DNA of 64,000 nt from CALJFL01 sp039964455 (lineage in GTDB: Bacteria > Pseudomonadota > Gammaproteobacteria > Pseudomonadales > Halieaceae), in contig JBDVXK010000015.1 of NCBI GenBank assembly GCA_039964455.1, positions 62,001 to 126,000 of the forward strand, in the 5' to 3' direction. Each line of letters starts with the position of its first letter. Positions within the stretch are counted from its first letter, which is position 1. The notes below the pieces were generated by a model, which did no database searches, was not told where the DNA came from, and saw nothing but the letters and a program-made list of their open reading frames with translations. The position numbers and the translations under genes are program-made. Of the stretch, positions 1 through 8,653 are shown piece by piece.

Positions 1-3000
1 GGCGCTAGCACCTCGGTTATATCAGCCCCCCAGCCAGCGTGCTCAGATCCAAGTCTGGTGATTACTCTGAAGGGCCAGAGTGGTGTTGATCAGTGGGCGA
101 CAGCATATGATTGCGCGGTCATCGAAGGCGGTTTGTTCATTCAGGATTTGACTGGGGACCTAGTGACTAGTCTCGCCGGCCTGACAAGTCTGCAGGAGGT
201 AAAAGACAAGGTTTTTTTGGGCGCTAGTGATGGCTTATCCCAGTTAACTAGCCTCCAGGGGCTGGACAACCTTACTGCGGTTGGGTCTCTGCGGCTTGCG
301 GACATGCCCGAACTTACGGATATTTCGGCGTTGTCTGGATTAAATGCAATCACGTGCACCTCGAATCCCCCCCCCAGGTATACCGATTGCATTAGTAGCC
401 TTGCGATAGCACGCACGCCGAAATTGACCAGTATTGCTGCGTTGGCGGGGCTTTCTGGAATCGGCACGATAAATGAACTGTCTCTCACTGGCATGCCATT
501 GCTGGCGGATTTGACCGAGTTGAGCAGTCTTCCGCAGGCGACAAACGTTACTATCCGCGATATTCCCCTTGCTACGCCAGCGAATCAGGCTCAGTTGAAC
601 CATTTGACCGGAGTCGCTGATCTTGTGGACCTATCGTCGCTGCCGGGCGTCTCCAGCTTGCCCGTCAGCACAACGATACGGGCCCTTATACTTAACGATT
701 TACCTGTTTCCGACCTATCAATATTGAGTAGTTACCCACCAATGAGGCAGGTCAGGTTAAATAGTCTCCCGTTGATCACCGAAGCATCGCTGGCTTCTAT
801 CGCGGGCCTGCCCGACACGAAGCTCGCTGGACTGACGCTAACGCTTGAAAATCTGAGCGGCTTAACTGACCTGAGTGGTTTGTCAGGGCTTAAAAATATT
901 CAGACATTGGTAATCACCAGGAATCCAAGCCTGACTAATCTCAGTGGCCTGTCTACGTTAACCTCCATAACTTCCTTGGAGATTTCCAAAAACGACAACG
1001 TGTCCTCGCTAATGGGGCTGGACGCACTAAGCACTATCACTCGCAGGCTGATCATTGAGGAGAATCCAGACTTGGTTTCGCTGGACGGGCTTGATGCTCT
1101 CAGCGGTGTTCTGACTGAGCTCAAGGTGACCGATAATCCTCAGCTTGCTAATGTACGTGCGCTCAGGGGGGTTCAGTCGCTCTCCAGTTTCCTTTATGTC
1201 GTAAAAAACAGCAGCCTCAACGAGTGCGATGTCTTCGGCCCAATTGCAACTGCGACTGGCCCGTCCAAGACCTATATCAGGGATAATGGCGCAGGCACTG
1301 CTTGTGCAGACTCTCAGCAAAACTATATGACCCCCTCTTTGGTTCTTGCGCCGGCAAGTTTTGACTTTGGAGCGATCAATCAGGGAAGTTCTGCAACGCT
1401 TGACGTCACTGTTACAGCTATGGGATCGCCATCCACAAGGGTTAAGCTGGGCGCTCTAAGTATTACAGATAGTAATAACCCTGCCTGGTTTACGATTGAT
1501 GGACCCTCCACCTGTATTTCTGGACAAAATATCGATAGCGGAGATAGTTGCATCATAACGGTGCGGGTTGCCCCGCTTGGGTTTGGCCCTGATCAGGCTG
1601 ATCTGAGAGTTCCCTATCTCCCCATACCGGTACCTCCCGGAGCGATGTTCGGGCCACTGCATGCATCGTTGACGGTATTGGGAGATGGTCAGCCCAGCTC
1701 CAACCTGACCCCCAGTACCTCGCTGGATTTCGGTCCTGAGACCATAGGTGGCACGTCAGCGCCTCAAACCGTCACGGTGACTAACAGTGGCAATGCGCCG
1801 TTAAACATTGGCAGCATTACCGATGATGACCCCGCGGACTTCCCGCTCAGTAACAACTGTGGTGGCACGCTGGCCGCGGGTGCGACCTGCGACATTACGG
1901 TCAATTTTACGCCCACCCGACGTGGGAACATAAGCGGCACCCTGACACTCAATTCGAGCGCCGCTGTATCACCCCAAAAACTTGTGCTCACCGGGATCGG
2001 TAATGCTCCGGCCGCCTTAGCGGTGAATCCTGCAAGTCTCGACTTCGCCGGTGTGGCGACAGGTTCGTCTACCATACTTCCGGCAACGATAAGCAACACG
2101 GGTGATGATGACCTCGTTATTGGCCAGGCTACATTCAGTAATCCTGACTTTAGTTTCAATAGCGATGCCTGTTCCGGGCAGACCCTGGCGGCGGGTCAGA
2201 CTTGCTCGATCGCAGTGAGGTTTGCGCCCTCATCTGTAGCGACTATCGCTGGAAATCTTTCTATTGCATCAAATGACGCTGCATCACCCGCTAGTATTCC
2301 CCTTGCCGGTATCGGTGAAGAGCCTGCCGCATTGCAGGCCTCCCCGGCGAATCTGAATTTTGGCGAGGTAGACCTCGGTAGCTCAAGTGACCTGCCTGTA
2401 ACGCTTACCAACACTGGCGGACCTGTGACGAGTGTGGTTATAAACAGTGTCGCAGCAAACGCAGCTGACTACACCGTAGTCAGCGATGCCTGTAGTGGGC
2501 AGACACTCGCTGGAGGTGCTTCCTGCGCGTTGACCGTGCGCTTCACGCCTTCGGTGCCAGGCCCCGACAATGCCAGCTTGGTGCTTCAACACTCCCTGAC
2601 TGCGTCTTCGCCGACAAACGTGGGCCTGGTTGGCTCCGGTGGAACGCCTGTCGCCTACATCAACCCGAGTAGTATCGATTTCGGAGATGTCCAGATAAAT
2701 ACACCGTCGGCAGCGACTGTGGTGACTGTTGGAGACGCAAGCGCCTCTGACCTCGCGATCAGCGCCATTGTCTCCAATGCTTCGGCGTTCCAGATCAGCA
2801 ATGACACCTGCACGGGACAGACGGTGATCAGTGGCAATACCTGCACATTCGAAGTAACCGCGCTGCCCACTGCATTGGGCGGTATCAGCGGGGCGATATC
2901 CGTTGTATCCGACAGTGGTTCTTCACCAGACAAGGTGACGCTGCTGGCCAATGGTGTGGCGGCCGCAACAGTTCGCGTTAGCAGCTCGTCGCTGACATAT

Positions 3001-3378
3001 ACGGGTGTTGCGGTGGGCGGCAGTGCCACCCAGTCGGTGACGGTCACCAACAGTGGCGGCTTCGATCTGGTCCTGGGGCAGCTGACAGTGTCAGGCTCAA
3101 CGGCCTTTGGCCTGGGTGGTGATAGCTGCTCTACCCAGACCCTGGCACCGGGCGCTTCGTGCACCGTGTCTGTCGACTATAGCCGGACGACGATATCGGG
3201 TGATTCGGGTTCATTAAGCATTCCGTCCAATGCGCCGCAATCTCCGGATGTGGTGCCTCTGAGCGCTCCCGCCATTGCTGCAGCAAAGGTGCCTGTCATG
3301 GGTAACCTGTTCCTGCTGTTATTGGGGTTCCTTATGGTCATAACGGTGGGCGTTTATCAGGGTTCCAGGCGGGCTTAG
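1..3378 (+). CDS. Secreted LRR / choice-of-anchor D repeat protein (5' end outside window)
   Basis: The frame is open from base 1, so the start and any signal peptide lie upstream; a GTG at 58 is only an internal candidate. To about base 1300 the protein is a run of irregular leucine-rich repeats (LxGLxxLxxLxSLxIxxNxxL). From about 1330 come roughly six 100-residue Ig-like modules, starting near 1330, 1705, 2010, 2330, 2650 and 2965. Their pattern (LDFG, VTVTNSG, a Cys pair, TLAxGxxC) matches the choice-of-anchor D / ASPM-SPD2-Hydin type. The C-terminus has a Val-Pro-Val-Met-Gly motif, a hydrophobic segment and a Gly-Ser-Arg-Arg-Ala tail. This resembles IPTL/VPTM-type sorting signals, which suggests surface processing. 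A structural or adhesive surface role is inference; no catalytic motif is seen. Confidence 0.8.
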   Translation, partial: GASTSVISAPQPACSDPSLVITLKGQSGVDQWATAYDCAVIEGGLFIQDLTGDLVTSLAGLTSLQEVKDKVFLGASDGLSQLTSLQGLDNLTAVGSLRLADMPELTDISALSGLNAITCTSNPPPRYTDCISSLAIARTPKLTSIAALAGLSGIGTINELSLTGMPLLADLTELSSLPQATNVTIRDIPLATPANQAQLNHLTGVADLVDLSSLPGVSSLPVSTTIRALILNDLPVSDLSILSSYPPMRQVRLNSLPLITEASLASIAGLPDTKLAGLTLTLENLSGLTDLSGLSGLKNIQTLVITRNPSLTNLSGLSTLTSITSLEISKNDNVSSLMGLDALSTITRRLIIEENPDLVSLDGLDALSGVLTELKVTDNPQLANVRALRGVQSLSSFLYVVKNSSLNECDVFGPIATATGPSKTYIRDNGAGTACADSQQNYMTPSLVLAPASFDFGAINQGSSATLDVTVTAMGSPSTRVKLGALSITDSNNPAWFTIDGPSTCISGQNIDSGDSCIITVRVAPLGFGPDQADLRVPYLPIPVPPGAMFGPLHASLTVLGDGQPSSNLTPSTSLDFGPETIGGTSAPQTVTVTNSGNAPLNIGSITDDDPADFPLSNNCGGTLAAGATCDITVNFTPTRRGNISGTLTLNSSAAVSPQKLVLTGIGNAPAALAVNPASLDFAGVATGSSTILPATISNTGDDDLVIGQATFSNPDFSFNSDACSGQTLAAGQTCSIAVRFAPSSVATIAGNLSIASNDAASPASIPLAGIGEEPAALQASPANLNFGEVDLGSSSDLPVTLTNTGGPVTSVVINSVAANAADYTVVSDACSGQTLAGGASCALTVRFTPSVPGPDNASLVLQHSLTASSPTNVGLVGSGGTPVAYINPSSIDFGDVQINTPSAATVVTVGDASASDLAISAIVSNASAFQISNDTCTGQTVISGNTCTFEVTALPTALGGISGAISVVSDSGSSPDKVTLLANGVAAATVRVSSSSLTYTGVAVGGSATQSVTVTNSGGFDLVLGQLTVSGSTAFGLGGDSCSTQTLAPGASCTVSVDYSRTTISGDSGSLSIPSNAPQSPDVVPLSAPAIAAAKVPVMGNLFLLLLGFLMVITVGVYQGSRRA

Positions 3379-3701
3379 ATTGCAATAGCTCTGCTCGTAA
3401 ACGGCATTTAGGTGATTGCTTGGATTAGGCTAGGGCGAGGGCTTTAGCCGCAGCGATGGAGCGTACGTCAGCGGGCTTTTGCTGCGCCAAGCTCTAGAAG
3501 CCTACTGACTATGCGCAACGAATCCCACCCACAAAGACGATAGCTGCAGTATCTATAACTTCATGAATCCATAGAAGTTGGCCGGCCTCCCAGATTCGAA
3601 CCTGGATCGAGTTTTTATTCTCGTAGCGGTAAGCCGAAGCATTCTAAGCGATTGTCCGGACCGAACTTCCGAGCCTTGGCCGATCTGAAGTTACCATCGG
3701 T
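3379..3701. other. Intergenic region with repeat copy 1
   Basis: There is no convincing gene in these 323 bases. They hold the first copy of the palindromic intergenic repeat (3545-3588). They also contain a degenerate tRNA T-arm-like string around 3588-3608, read on the minus strand, and the 13-base string TTCCGAGCCTTGG at 3667-3679. That string recurs downstream of the next minus-strand gene. Confidence 0.5.
3545..3588 (+). repeat. Palindromic intergenic repeat, copy 1
   Basis: The 22-bp core at 3553-3574 has the form CTAT…TTCATGAA…ATAG, and a GTTGGCCGGCCT-type GC-rich tail follows. The same core and tail occur at 5469-5518 and 21435-21485, all in the same orientation. No coding potential is seen. 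Confidence 0.7.
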
Positions 3702-5342
3702 CTACTCGATCAGAATAACACCCACTTCTTCGGCATACTCACCCCAGGCTTGTTGCAGCTCGGCCAGTAACTCCGGATTTTCCACGGCCAAGTTGTTTGT
3801 CTCGCCGGGGTCTTTAACTACATTGAACAGCCGCCATTCTCCATCGCCATAGGGGGGAGCTACCGTGACAGCCTTGTAATCGCCATGCCGCATCCATTTG
3901 CCATTTTGCATTTCACCGCCTACATAGGCCTTTTTGCCGTAAACAGTTTCGGCCTTCCCGGCTAGTACTGGGCGCAATGACTTACCTCTCAAGGGCTCCG
4001 GTTTGCGATCCATATATCTTTCCGGGTGATCGACAGCTGCAAAGTCGAGAAGCGTGGGCATGATATCCCAGACATATGTAAATGCGCTGCTTTGTGCTCC
4101 CGTCTTGATGCCCGGGCCGGCAATAATCAGAGGAGATCGGATCCCACCTTCTCCAACAGTCATTTTAAAGAGATCCAGTGGGCCAGCACTGGCTGAACCC
4201 CAGCCGATACCATAAGCATAGTGGGACATTGGATGCCCAATATTTCCACTGCTGTTATCGAATTGAGAGAACCATTCGCTTCCTTCGTTGCCTGGATAAT
4301 CCTCGCTCGACCATGGGTTAGGGCCGTTGTCTGACAAGAACAGAACGATGGTGTTATCCAGTTCGCCAATGTCATCGAGGAAATGCAGAATTCGCCCAGT
4401 GTGGTAGTCCATGTTGCTAACGATGCCGGCGTAAACCTCCATGCCTCTTGATTGCTGTGCTTTTGCAGCGTCATCAAGAGATTCCCAATCGGGTAGCATT
4501 GGATGCTTGCTGGGTTCAGGTGCGTCCTTGGCAACAAGGCCCATATCCCGGGCTGCCTTTGCCCTTTTCGATTTTAAAACCTGGTAGCCTTCGTCGTATG
4601 AACCCTCGTACAAGCTCAACCACGGTTCAGGTACATGCAGTGGGTCGTGTGGCGCTGTGAAAGCCATGTAAGCAAAGAATGGCTTACCGGTTCCCCTCCC
4701 ATCGCGAATTGATTGCATAAGGAAATCGGCAAAGCTGCGGGTGGCGTAAAAGTCATCGGGTAGAGAGTTGAGTTTCTTGTCATTGTGTACGTAATCGGCA
4801 ACCTCCTCATGAACGGCCAACATACCAAACATGTCACTCCAGTAGCTGGCGCCGCCAAACAACATGCTGAAAGATTCATCAAAGCCCCGATCGTGGGGGT
4901 AGCTGCCACGGTCGTGGCCAAGATGCCATTTACCGGCCATGTAAGTGTTGTAACCCCCTTCACGCAGGTTTTCCGCAAGGGAGACGACGCGCTTGTTCAG
5001 GTGGCCCTCATAGCCAGGCTTGCCTTTCTGATTGGGGGCAAGCATTTCCCCCATATTCCCTAGTCCAGCGAGGTGATTGTCGGTTCCTGACAGTAGCATC
5101 GAGCGGGTTGGTGAGCAGCTGACTGACACGTGGAAGTCGGTAAACAGCGTGCCACGGCGTGACAGAGCATCTATATTTGGTGTAGATATCTCGCTACCGA
5201 ATGCGCCGACATCTGTCCATCCCATGTCATCAACCATGATCAGCAAAATGTTGGGCTTGTTGCCAACAGGCGCCTCAGTGCCCGCCTGAATGCACACTGA
5301 GAACAGTGCTAGAAATATTGAAGCGATTCTGTAATTTCTCAT
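3702..5342 (-). CDS. Arylsulfatase-type sulfatase
   Basis: This is a type I sulfatase that would hydrolyse sulfate esters in the periplasm. A signal peptide (about residues 1-20) is followed by the metal-binding PNILLIMVDDMGWTD stretch (Asp38-Asp39). The CSPTR signature has its Cys at residue 76 and would be converted to formylglycine. The GKWHLG motif follows. At about 546 residues the length is normal for the family. I chose ATG 5342 because AAGGTG lies just upstream; the GTG at 5348 overlaps that ribosome-binding site. No formylglycine-generating enzyme or other carbohydrate gene is nearby, so the substrate cannot be named. The gene stands alone between two copies of an intergenic repeat. 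Confidence 0.92.
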   Translation of the reverse strand: MRNYRIASIFLALFSVCIQAGTEAPVGNKPNILLIMVDDMGWTDVGAFGSEISTPNIDALSRRGTLFTDFHVSVSCSPTRSMLLSGTDNHLAGLGNMGEMLAPNQKGKPGYEGHLNKRVVSLAENLREGGYNTYMAGKWHLGHDRGSYPHDRGFDESFSMLFGGASYWSDMFGMLAVHEEVADYVHNDKKLNSLPDDFYATRSFADFLMQSIRDGRGTGKPFFAYMAFTAPHDPLHVPEPWLSLYEGSYDEGYQVLKSKRAKAARDMGLVAKDAPEPSKHPMLPDWESLDDAAKAQQSRGMEVYAGIVSNMDYHTGRILHFLDDIGELDNTIVLFLSDNGPNPWSSEDYPGNEGSEWFSQFDNSSGNIGHPMSHYAYGIGWGSASAGPLDLFKMTVGEGGIRSPLIIAGPGIKTGAQSSAFTYVWDIMPTLLDFAAVDHPERYMDRKPEPLRGKSLRPVLAGKAETVYGKKAYVGGEMQNGKWMRHGDYKAVTVAPPYGDGEWRLFNVVKDPGETNNLAVENPELLAELQQAWGEYAEEVGVILIE

Positions 5343-5766
5343 GGCCACCTTGTGTTGTGCAAAGAATCAAAAACTTAATTCTACTGAACGCCTATCGTAT
5401 CTGATCGACCTAGATCAATAAATTCGAAGATACATACTAGTCGGTGCTATAGGCTGCATGTGTAGTCTCTATAACTTCATGAATTTATAGGAGTTGGCCC
5501 GCCTGGGCCTAGGCGGCCCCGCCGATTCGAAGCCGAAGGCGGCCCCCTGCGGCCTGCCGCTTAGGAGTTGGCGGGAGGAGGCAGGCTCTCAGCAGTAACT
5601 ACATGAAGAAAAAGAAGAAAAATGTTGGGTAGGGCGATACTCGGCACAAACCGAGCCTATCCCGAACCCTTCCAAGCCCGGTTCCGGCTTTCTCCGGCAC
5701 TAAGTCGAAGACCTGTAACAGCTTTTCCAAACCGAACTGCGAACCTCTTCCGAGCCTTGGGTAGGG
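5343..5766. other. Intergenic region with repeat copy 2
   Basis: This 424-base gap is upstream of the sulfatase and downstream of the FAD oxidoreductase. It contains repeat copy 2 (5461-5518), more GC-rich inverted sequence to about 5580, and a 9-codon Lys-rich reading frame at 5605 that I do not credit. TTCCGAGCCTTGG is at 5748-5760. No gene is supported. The sulfatase promoter should lie in the AT-rich stretch 5345-5440. Confidence 0.5.
5461..5518 (+). repeat. Palindromic intergenic repeat, copy 2
   Basis: This is the best-preserved copy. The core at 5469-5490 is palindromic at 20 of 22 positions (CTATAA, TTCATGAA and TTATAG with two mismatched bases). A GC-rich hairpin follows at 5496-5518, where GGCC-GCCT pairs with AGGCGGCC around one bulge. 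It lies in the same orientation as copies 1 and 3. Confidence 0.75.
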
Positions 5767-7674
5767 TTATTCGCCGGCGGTCTGCTCTTCAATCGCCCGC
5801 CAGGCCGCATCAAAGGCGGCATCCATCAGTGCGATGGCTTCGGAGTCCGTATTGGCAATAGAGATACGACCGAATTGGGCGCGGCCAATTTCGTGGGGTG
5901 CCTCGCCTTTTTCCCAGTCGGGGTCGTCAAGGGATAGGTAGGGGTAGGCGTAGCCGTGTGGAATGCGGTTGACGGTAATCGCGCGAATATCCCGGACGTG
6001 CTCAAAGCCGTGTTGGCCCAGCATGGATTGCAGCTGATCTCGAATCTGCTGCTCATAAGTAGCAAAGGGGGTACTGTAAACGCGGTGGCGACCCATGCGC
6101 AGCTGGTCGCGCCCGGAGCCCTTCTCCTGTGCTTCGGTCATAGGAGAGCTCATCATAAAGATCACCATCGGGTCATCCGGCCCCCGGGGAGGCTCGTAAC
6201 CGCCGACGCTCATGCCGGGTGCACTGCTCACCCATTGAAACGGATCATGGGGGCATTGGAACATTTGTGCGGTCAACTTCTCGTAGGCTCGGCCATTAGC
6301 CAGCTGCACATTGGCGTAGACGAAGGGTGTTTTTACACCGTAGCGGAGGCCCTTTTTCTGGGCCTCTGGCATTTGCGGGCATAAGTGCGGGATCAGCGCG
6401 TTGTAGCACGCCATGACGCAGTGGTCGGCCGTAACTCGCAGAGCCTGGCCCTTTTGTACGTAATCGATCTCCACCTGCTTTTCATCGATCTCTCGTGCTC
6501 CAACCACTGTGCTGTTCAGGCGAACACGGGTGGGCTGGTTGGCGCGATCCAGTGCATCGTAATTAAATCGCGCGATGGCAACGTCCTTTGGACCCTGCAT
6601 GTCTGGCGCTACCGCAGGAACGAGTTTCTGCACGATAAGGCGCGCCACTGAGGCATTGCCATCGGGAAACATCTTGACGTTGAGCAGGCTGTCCAGGAAT
6701 GCACCGGCGATGGATGCAGATGTCCGAGCCAGCCAGCCCAGAGACTTGATGCCTGGACCGCCCTGGGTGATACCTTCCAGCACACTGAGATTCCAGCCGG
6801 ACATGCCCGTGAGGTGGACCAGCATGGCATTCATTACTGGCAGCGATGTTTCGTCTAGCTTGACGCGATCGAGCAAGAACCGGTTGTAGCTGACCGTATT
6901 GATGTAGTCCCACGTTTCGCTGAGTGACAGATCGTCGAGAAAGTCGCGCCTGCCGCCAAAGAAGTCGATGAACTTGTCCTGCTCGCTGCTCGCGACAGGC
7001 AGTTTGCGTATATAGCCCTCGTAACCTTCGCCGCCGTACATCATGGCTAACCAGTTACCGGCCAGTGTCGTATGGCCGTCGGGGCCCGGGAGCGAGACGC
7101 CGTTGGGAGCGTCAAGTTCTCCCGCCAGGAACTGGTCAGCGGGTGTGTTCGCGTCCATGCTGGCAACGAAATCGTCGTCGATGCCAATGGCGTGCATCAG
7201 ACTGGATGCCGGTTTGCTGTAGCCTGCGGGATTCTCCACGTTCTGAGCGCCACCAAGGCTTAACATCATTCTGCCGCTCTGGTGGAATTCATTACGCTTT
7301 GCGTGGCCGCCGAAGTCATCATGATTATCCAGCACCAGGATTTTTGCTCCAGGCTCCATTTTTTCCTGGTAGTACCAGGCTGCGGCCAGCCCGCTCATGC
7401 CAGCGCCTACCACGACCAGGTTGTAATGCTCATCCAATGCCTCGTAGTGGTCGGGTTTTTCTCCGCGCCAGGCGAGGGCATGGGCAACCTCAAACGATCC
7501 TTCATGGCTACCGCGCATGCCCGTGAGGGTAGGGGGGTAATAGCCTCCGTTTGCAAAGGCGGATGGTTCTCTCTTGACCGCATTTACTGCGCTCTGGGCT
7601 CCACCAGACAGCAGAAGTCCGCCCCCGCCAACTGCGACGCCGTTCAGGAAATCTCGTCTTGTCACTCTTTTCAT
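5767..7674 (-). CDS. Tat-exported FAD-dependent oxidoreductase, spermidine dehydrogenase-like (paralogue 1)
   Basis: The N-terminus is a twin-arginine signal (TRRDFLNG, Arg6-Arg7, then a Gly-rich hydrophobic stretch). A Rossmann FAD site VVVGAGMSGLAA lies near residue 90, followed by an acidic strand end in VLDNHDDFGGHAKRNEF. This arrangement is typical of the spermidine dehydrogenase (SpdH)-like flavoprotein family. Length is about 635 residues. ATG 7674 is preferred because it places the Tat motif at the N-terminus; the frame extends upstream to 7728. A clear paralogue lies at 11451, and both share the YGVKxPFxxAN and GRISIANxDSEA regions. The true substrate is unknown, so 'spermidine' is only the family label. 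Transcription is divergent from the 7896 gene across the palindrome at 7697-7734. Confidence 0.85.
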   Translation of the reverse strand: MKRVTRRDFLNGVAVGGGGLLLSGGAQSAVNAVKREPSAFANGGYYPPTLTGMRGSHEGSFEVAHALAWRGEKPDHYEALDEHYNLVVVGAGMSGLAAAWYYQEKMEPGAKILVLDNHDDFGGHAKRNEFHQSGRMMLSLGGAQNVENPAGYSKPASSLMHAIGIDDDFVASMDANTPADQFLAGELDAPNGVSLPGPDGHTTLAGNWLAMMYGGEGYEGYIRKLPVASSEQDKFIDFFGGRRDFLDDLSLSETWDYINTVSYNRFLLDRVKLDETSLPVMNAMLVHLTGMSGWNLSVLEGITQGGPGIKSLGWLARTSASIAGAFLDSLLNVKMFPDGNASVARLIVQKLVPAVAPDMQGPKDVAIARFNYDALDRANQPTRVRLNSTVVGAREIDEKQVEIDYVQKGQALRVTADHCVMACYNALIPHLCPQMPEAQKKGLRYGVKTPFVYANVQLANGRAYEKLTAQMFQCPHDPFQWVSSAPGMSVGGYEPPRGPDDPMVIFMMSSPMTEAQEKGSGRDQLRMGRHRVYSTPFATYEQQIRDQLQSMLGQHGFEHVRDIRAITVNRIPHGYAYPYLSLDDPDWEKGEAPHEIGRAQFGRISIANTDSEAIALMDAAFDAAWRAIEEQTAGE

Positions 7675-7696
7675 TATCGTAACTTCCGATGCTTTA

Positions 7697-7734
7697 CATG
7701 TCACATGACATGCTCTAGCATGTCTCATGACATG
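7697..7734. promoter_or_regulatory. 38-bp palindromic operator in divergent promoter
   Basis: Each half-site reads CATGTCA-N4-ACATGCT, and the second half is its exact reverse complement outside the N4, around a central CT. The site lies 23 bases upstream of the minus-strand FAD oxidoreductase start and in the leader of the 7896 operon. It is homologous, without gaps, to the upstream region of the TetR gene at 20731. A TetR-type operator is the natural reading; binding is inferred. Confidence 0.7.
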
Positions 7735-7753
7735 TCAATCTGGTTTCACAAAA

Positions 7754-7899
7754 ATGGCGGGTGAGGGTAGGCAGGAACTTTAATGGGAATTGCCATTGAG
7801 TTCATCCCGAACGAGAACAAGCGCCGGGTTAAGGATCGTGTTCTCGAGCGAGCGCGATACGCAAGTATATTGAAAGTTAGATATGGAGTTGATGCATGA
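7754..7899 (+). pseudogene. Decayed, internally deleted tetR remnant
   Basis: This aligns with the TetR gene at 20731. The 63 bases before the ATG align without gaps (7691-7753 against 20668-20730), and the ATG falls in the same column. The first codons (M-A-G-E-x-R-x-E) match. A frameshift follows, then I-A-I-E-x-I-x-x-E matches again, with most differences in third codon positions. The last 25 codons, ending in R-Y-G, resemble the TetR C-terminus (RRx-KDR, ILK, RYG), implying an internal deletion of about 430 bases. The C-terminal match is weaker than the N-terminal one. A residual 38-codon frame (7783-7899) overlaps the next gene by ATGA. Confidence 0.6.
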
Positions 7900-8615
7900 G
7901 TGAGGCGATTACCCTGGACCACCAGGTTTTCCGGTTTGGATTTCGCTGTGCCGTGGTGGTGCTACTTACGGGTGTGATCGCCATGTTCTTGCCGCTGGAC
8001 GTGCCGGAGGGCTACATCGCGGAGCATGCTGATCGCATCGCCTGGTTGAATGCCAATAGGGGGGAGTTCATTGGTGCGTGGGTAAACCAGATTGTGGCTA
8101 TGCTGACCTTGTCAGGCGTCTTTTTTTGTGTCACCTGGCAGATCAGGGGCAAGAATCCCCTGCGAGCGATACTCGCTGGGATGACGATTCTGCTGTCGGT
8201 CGTCGCCTTCATTATCCCGAAATTTATGGCGGTTTGGACAATACCGCTGTTGGCGGAAACGGCGGCCGCTGGTGGCGTCGGGGCGGAAATGTCAGGCACC
8301 TTACTCATGTTACTCAATGTCACAATTCCTTTTTCCTTGTATACCTCTTTCGACTTTCTTGGCTTCTGGCTCTACGGAGTATTTGCTTTGCTGGTGGCGG
8401 GGCCATTTTTCGGTGAATCACTTGCCTCCAAAGTGGCCGCCGGGTCCATCGGATTATTTGGTCTCCTCTATCAGGTCGCATTCCTGGTGCTGCTGGCTGG
8501 CGGGATCGCCGCCACGGAAATCAACGAGTATTTTCTTGGTATTTCGGGGCTTCTTATTATTTCTGTTATCGCGCTGTTGTTTGAGTTCAGGAGAGCAGCA
8601 GTTAAGCAGTTCTAA
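7896..8615 (+). CDS. Multi-pass membrane protein of unknown function
   Basis: I do not recognise the family. The 239-residue product has about six hydrophobic segments, near residues 15-32, 60-80, 90-108, 128-150, 152-170, 180-200 and 210-230, with the longest loop after the first. There is no signal peptidase site and no catalytic motif. GGAG lies seven bases before the ATG, and the start overlaps the tetR-remnant stop (ATGA). It is the first gene of the plus-strand run leading to the TonB receptor 38 bases downstream. That position suggests a role in uptake or membrane handling of the same compound, but this is inference. Confidence 0.75.
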   Translation: MSEAITLDHQVFRFGFRCAVVVLLTGVIAMFLPLDVPEGYIAEHADRIAWLNANRGEFIGAWVNQIVAMLTLSGVFFCVTWQIRGKNPLRAILAGMTILLSVVAFIIPKFMAVWTIPLLAETAAAGGVGAEMSGTLLMLLNVTIPFSLYTSFDFLGFWLYGVFALLVAGPFFGESLASKVAAGSIGLFGLLYQVAFLVLLAGGIAATEINEYFLGISGLLIISVIALLFEFRRAAVKQF

Positions 8616-8653
8616 CGATCAAATATCCTATCTATAAAGAGGTTACTTTCATA

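Noticed and set aside
2655..3164. Long minus-strand frame inside the anchor-D repeats
   Set aside because: It is the shadow of a repetitive plus-strand gene and has no homology or ribosome-binding site.
3583..3608. tRNA-like T-arm (GTTCGAATC loop) on the minus strand beside repeat copy 1
   Set aside because: The stem pairs only four bases cleanly, and no acceptor, D-arm or anticodon arm can be built around it. It is at most a relic.
5605..5634. Nine-codon Lys-rich frame beside repeat copy 2
   Set aside because: It is too short, low in complexity, and has no sign of translation.
7065..7526. Plus-strand frames inside the first FAD oxidoreductase gene
   Set aside because: They are antisense shadows of a clear, full-length flavoenzyme gene.
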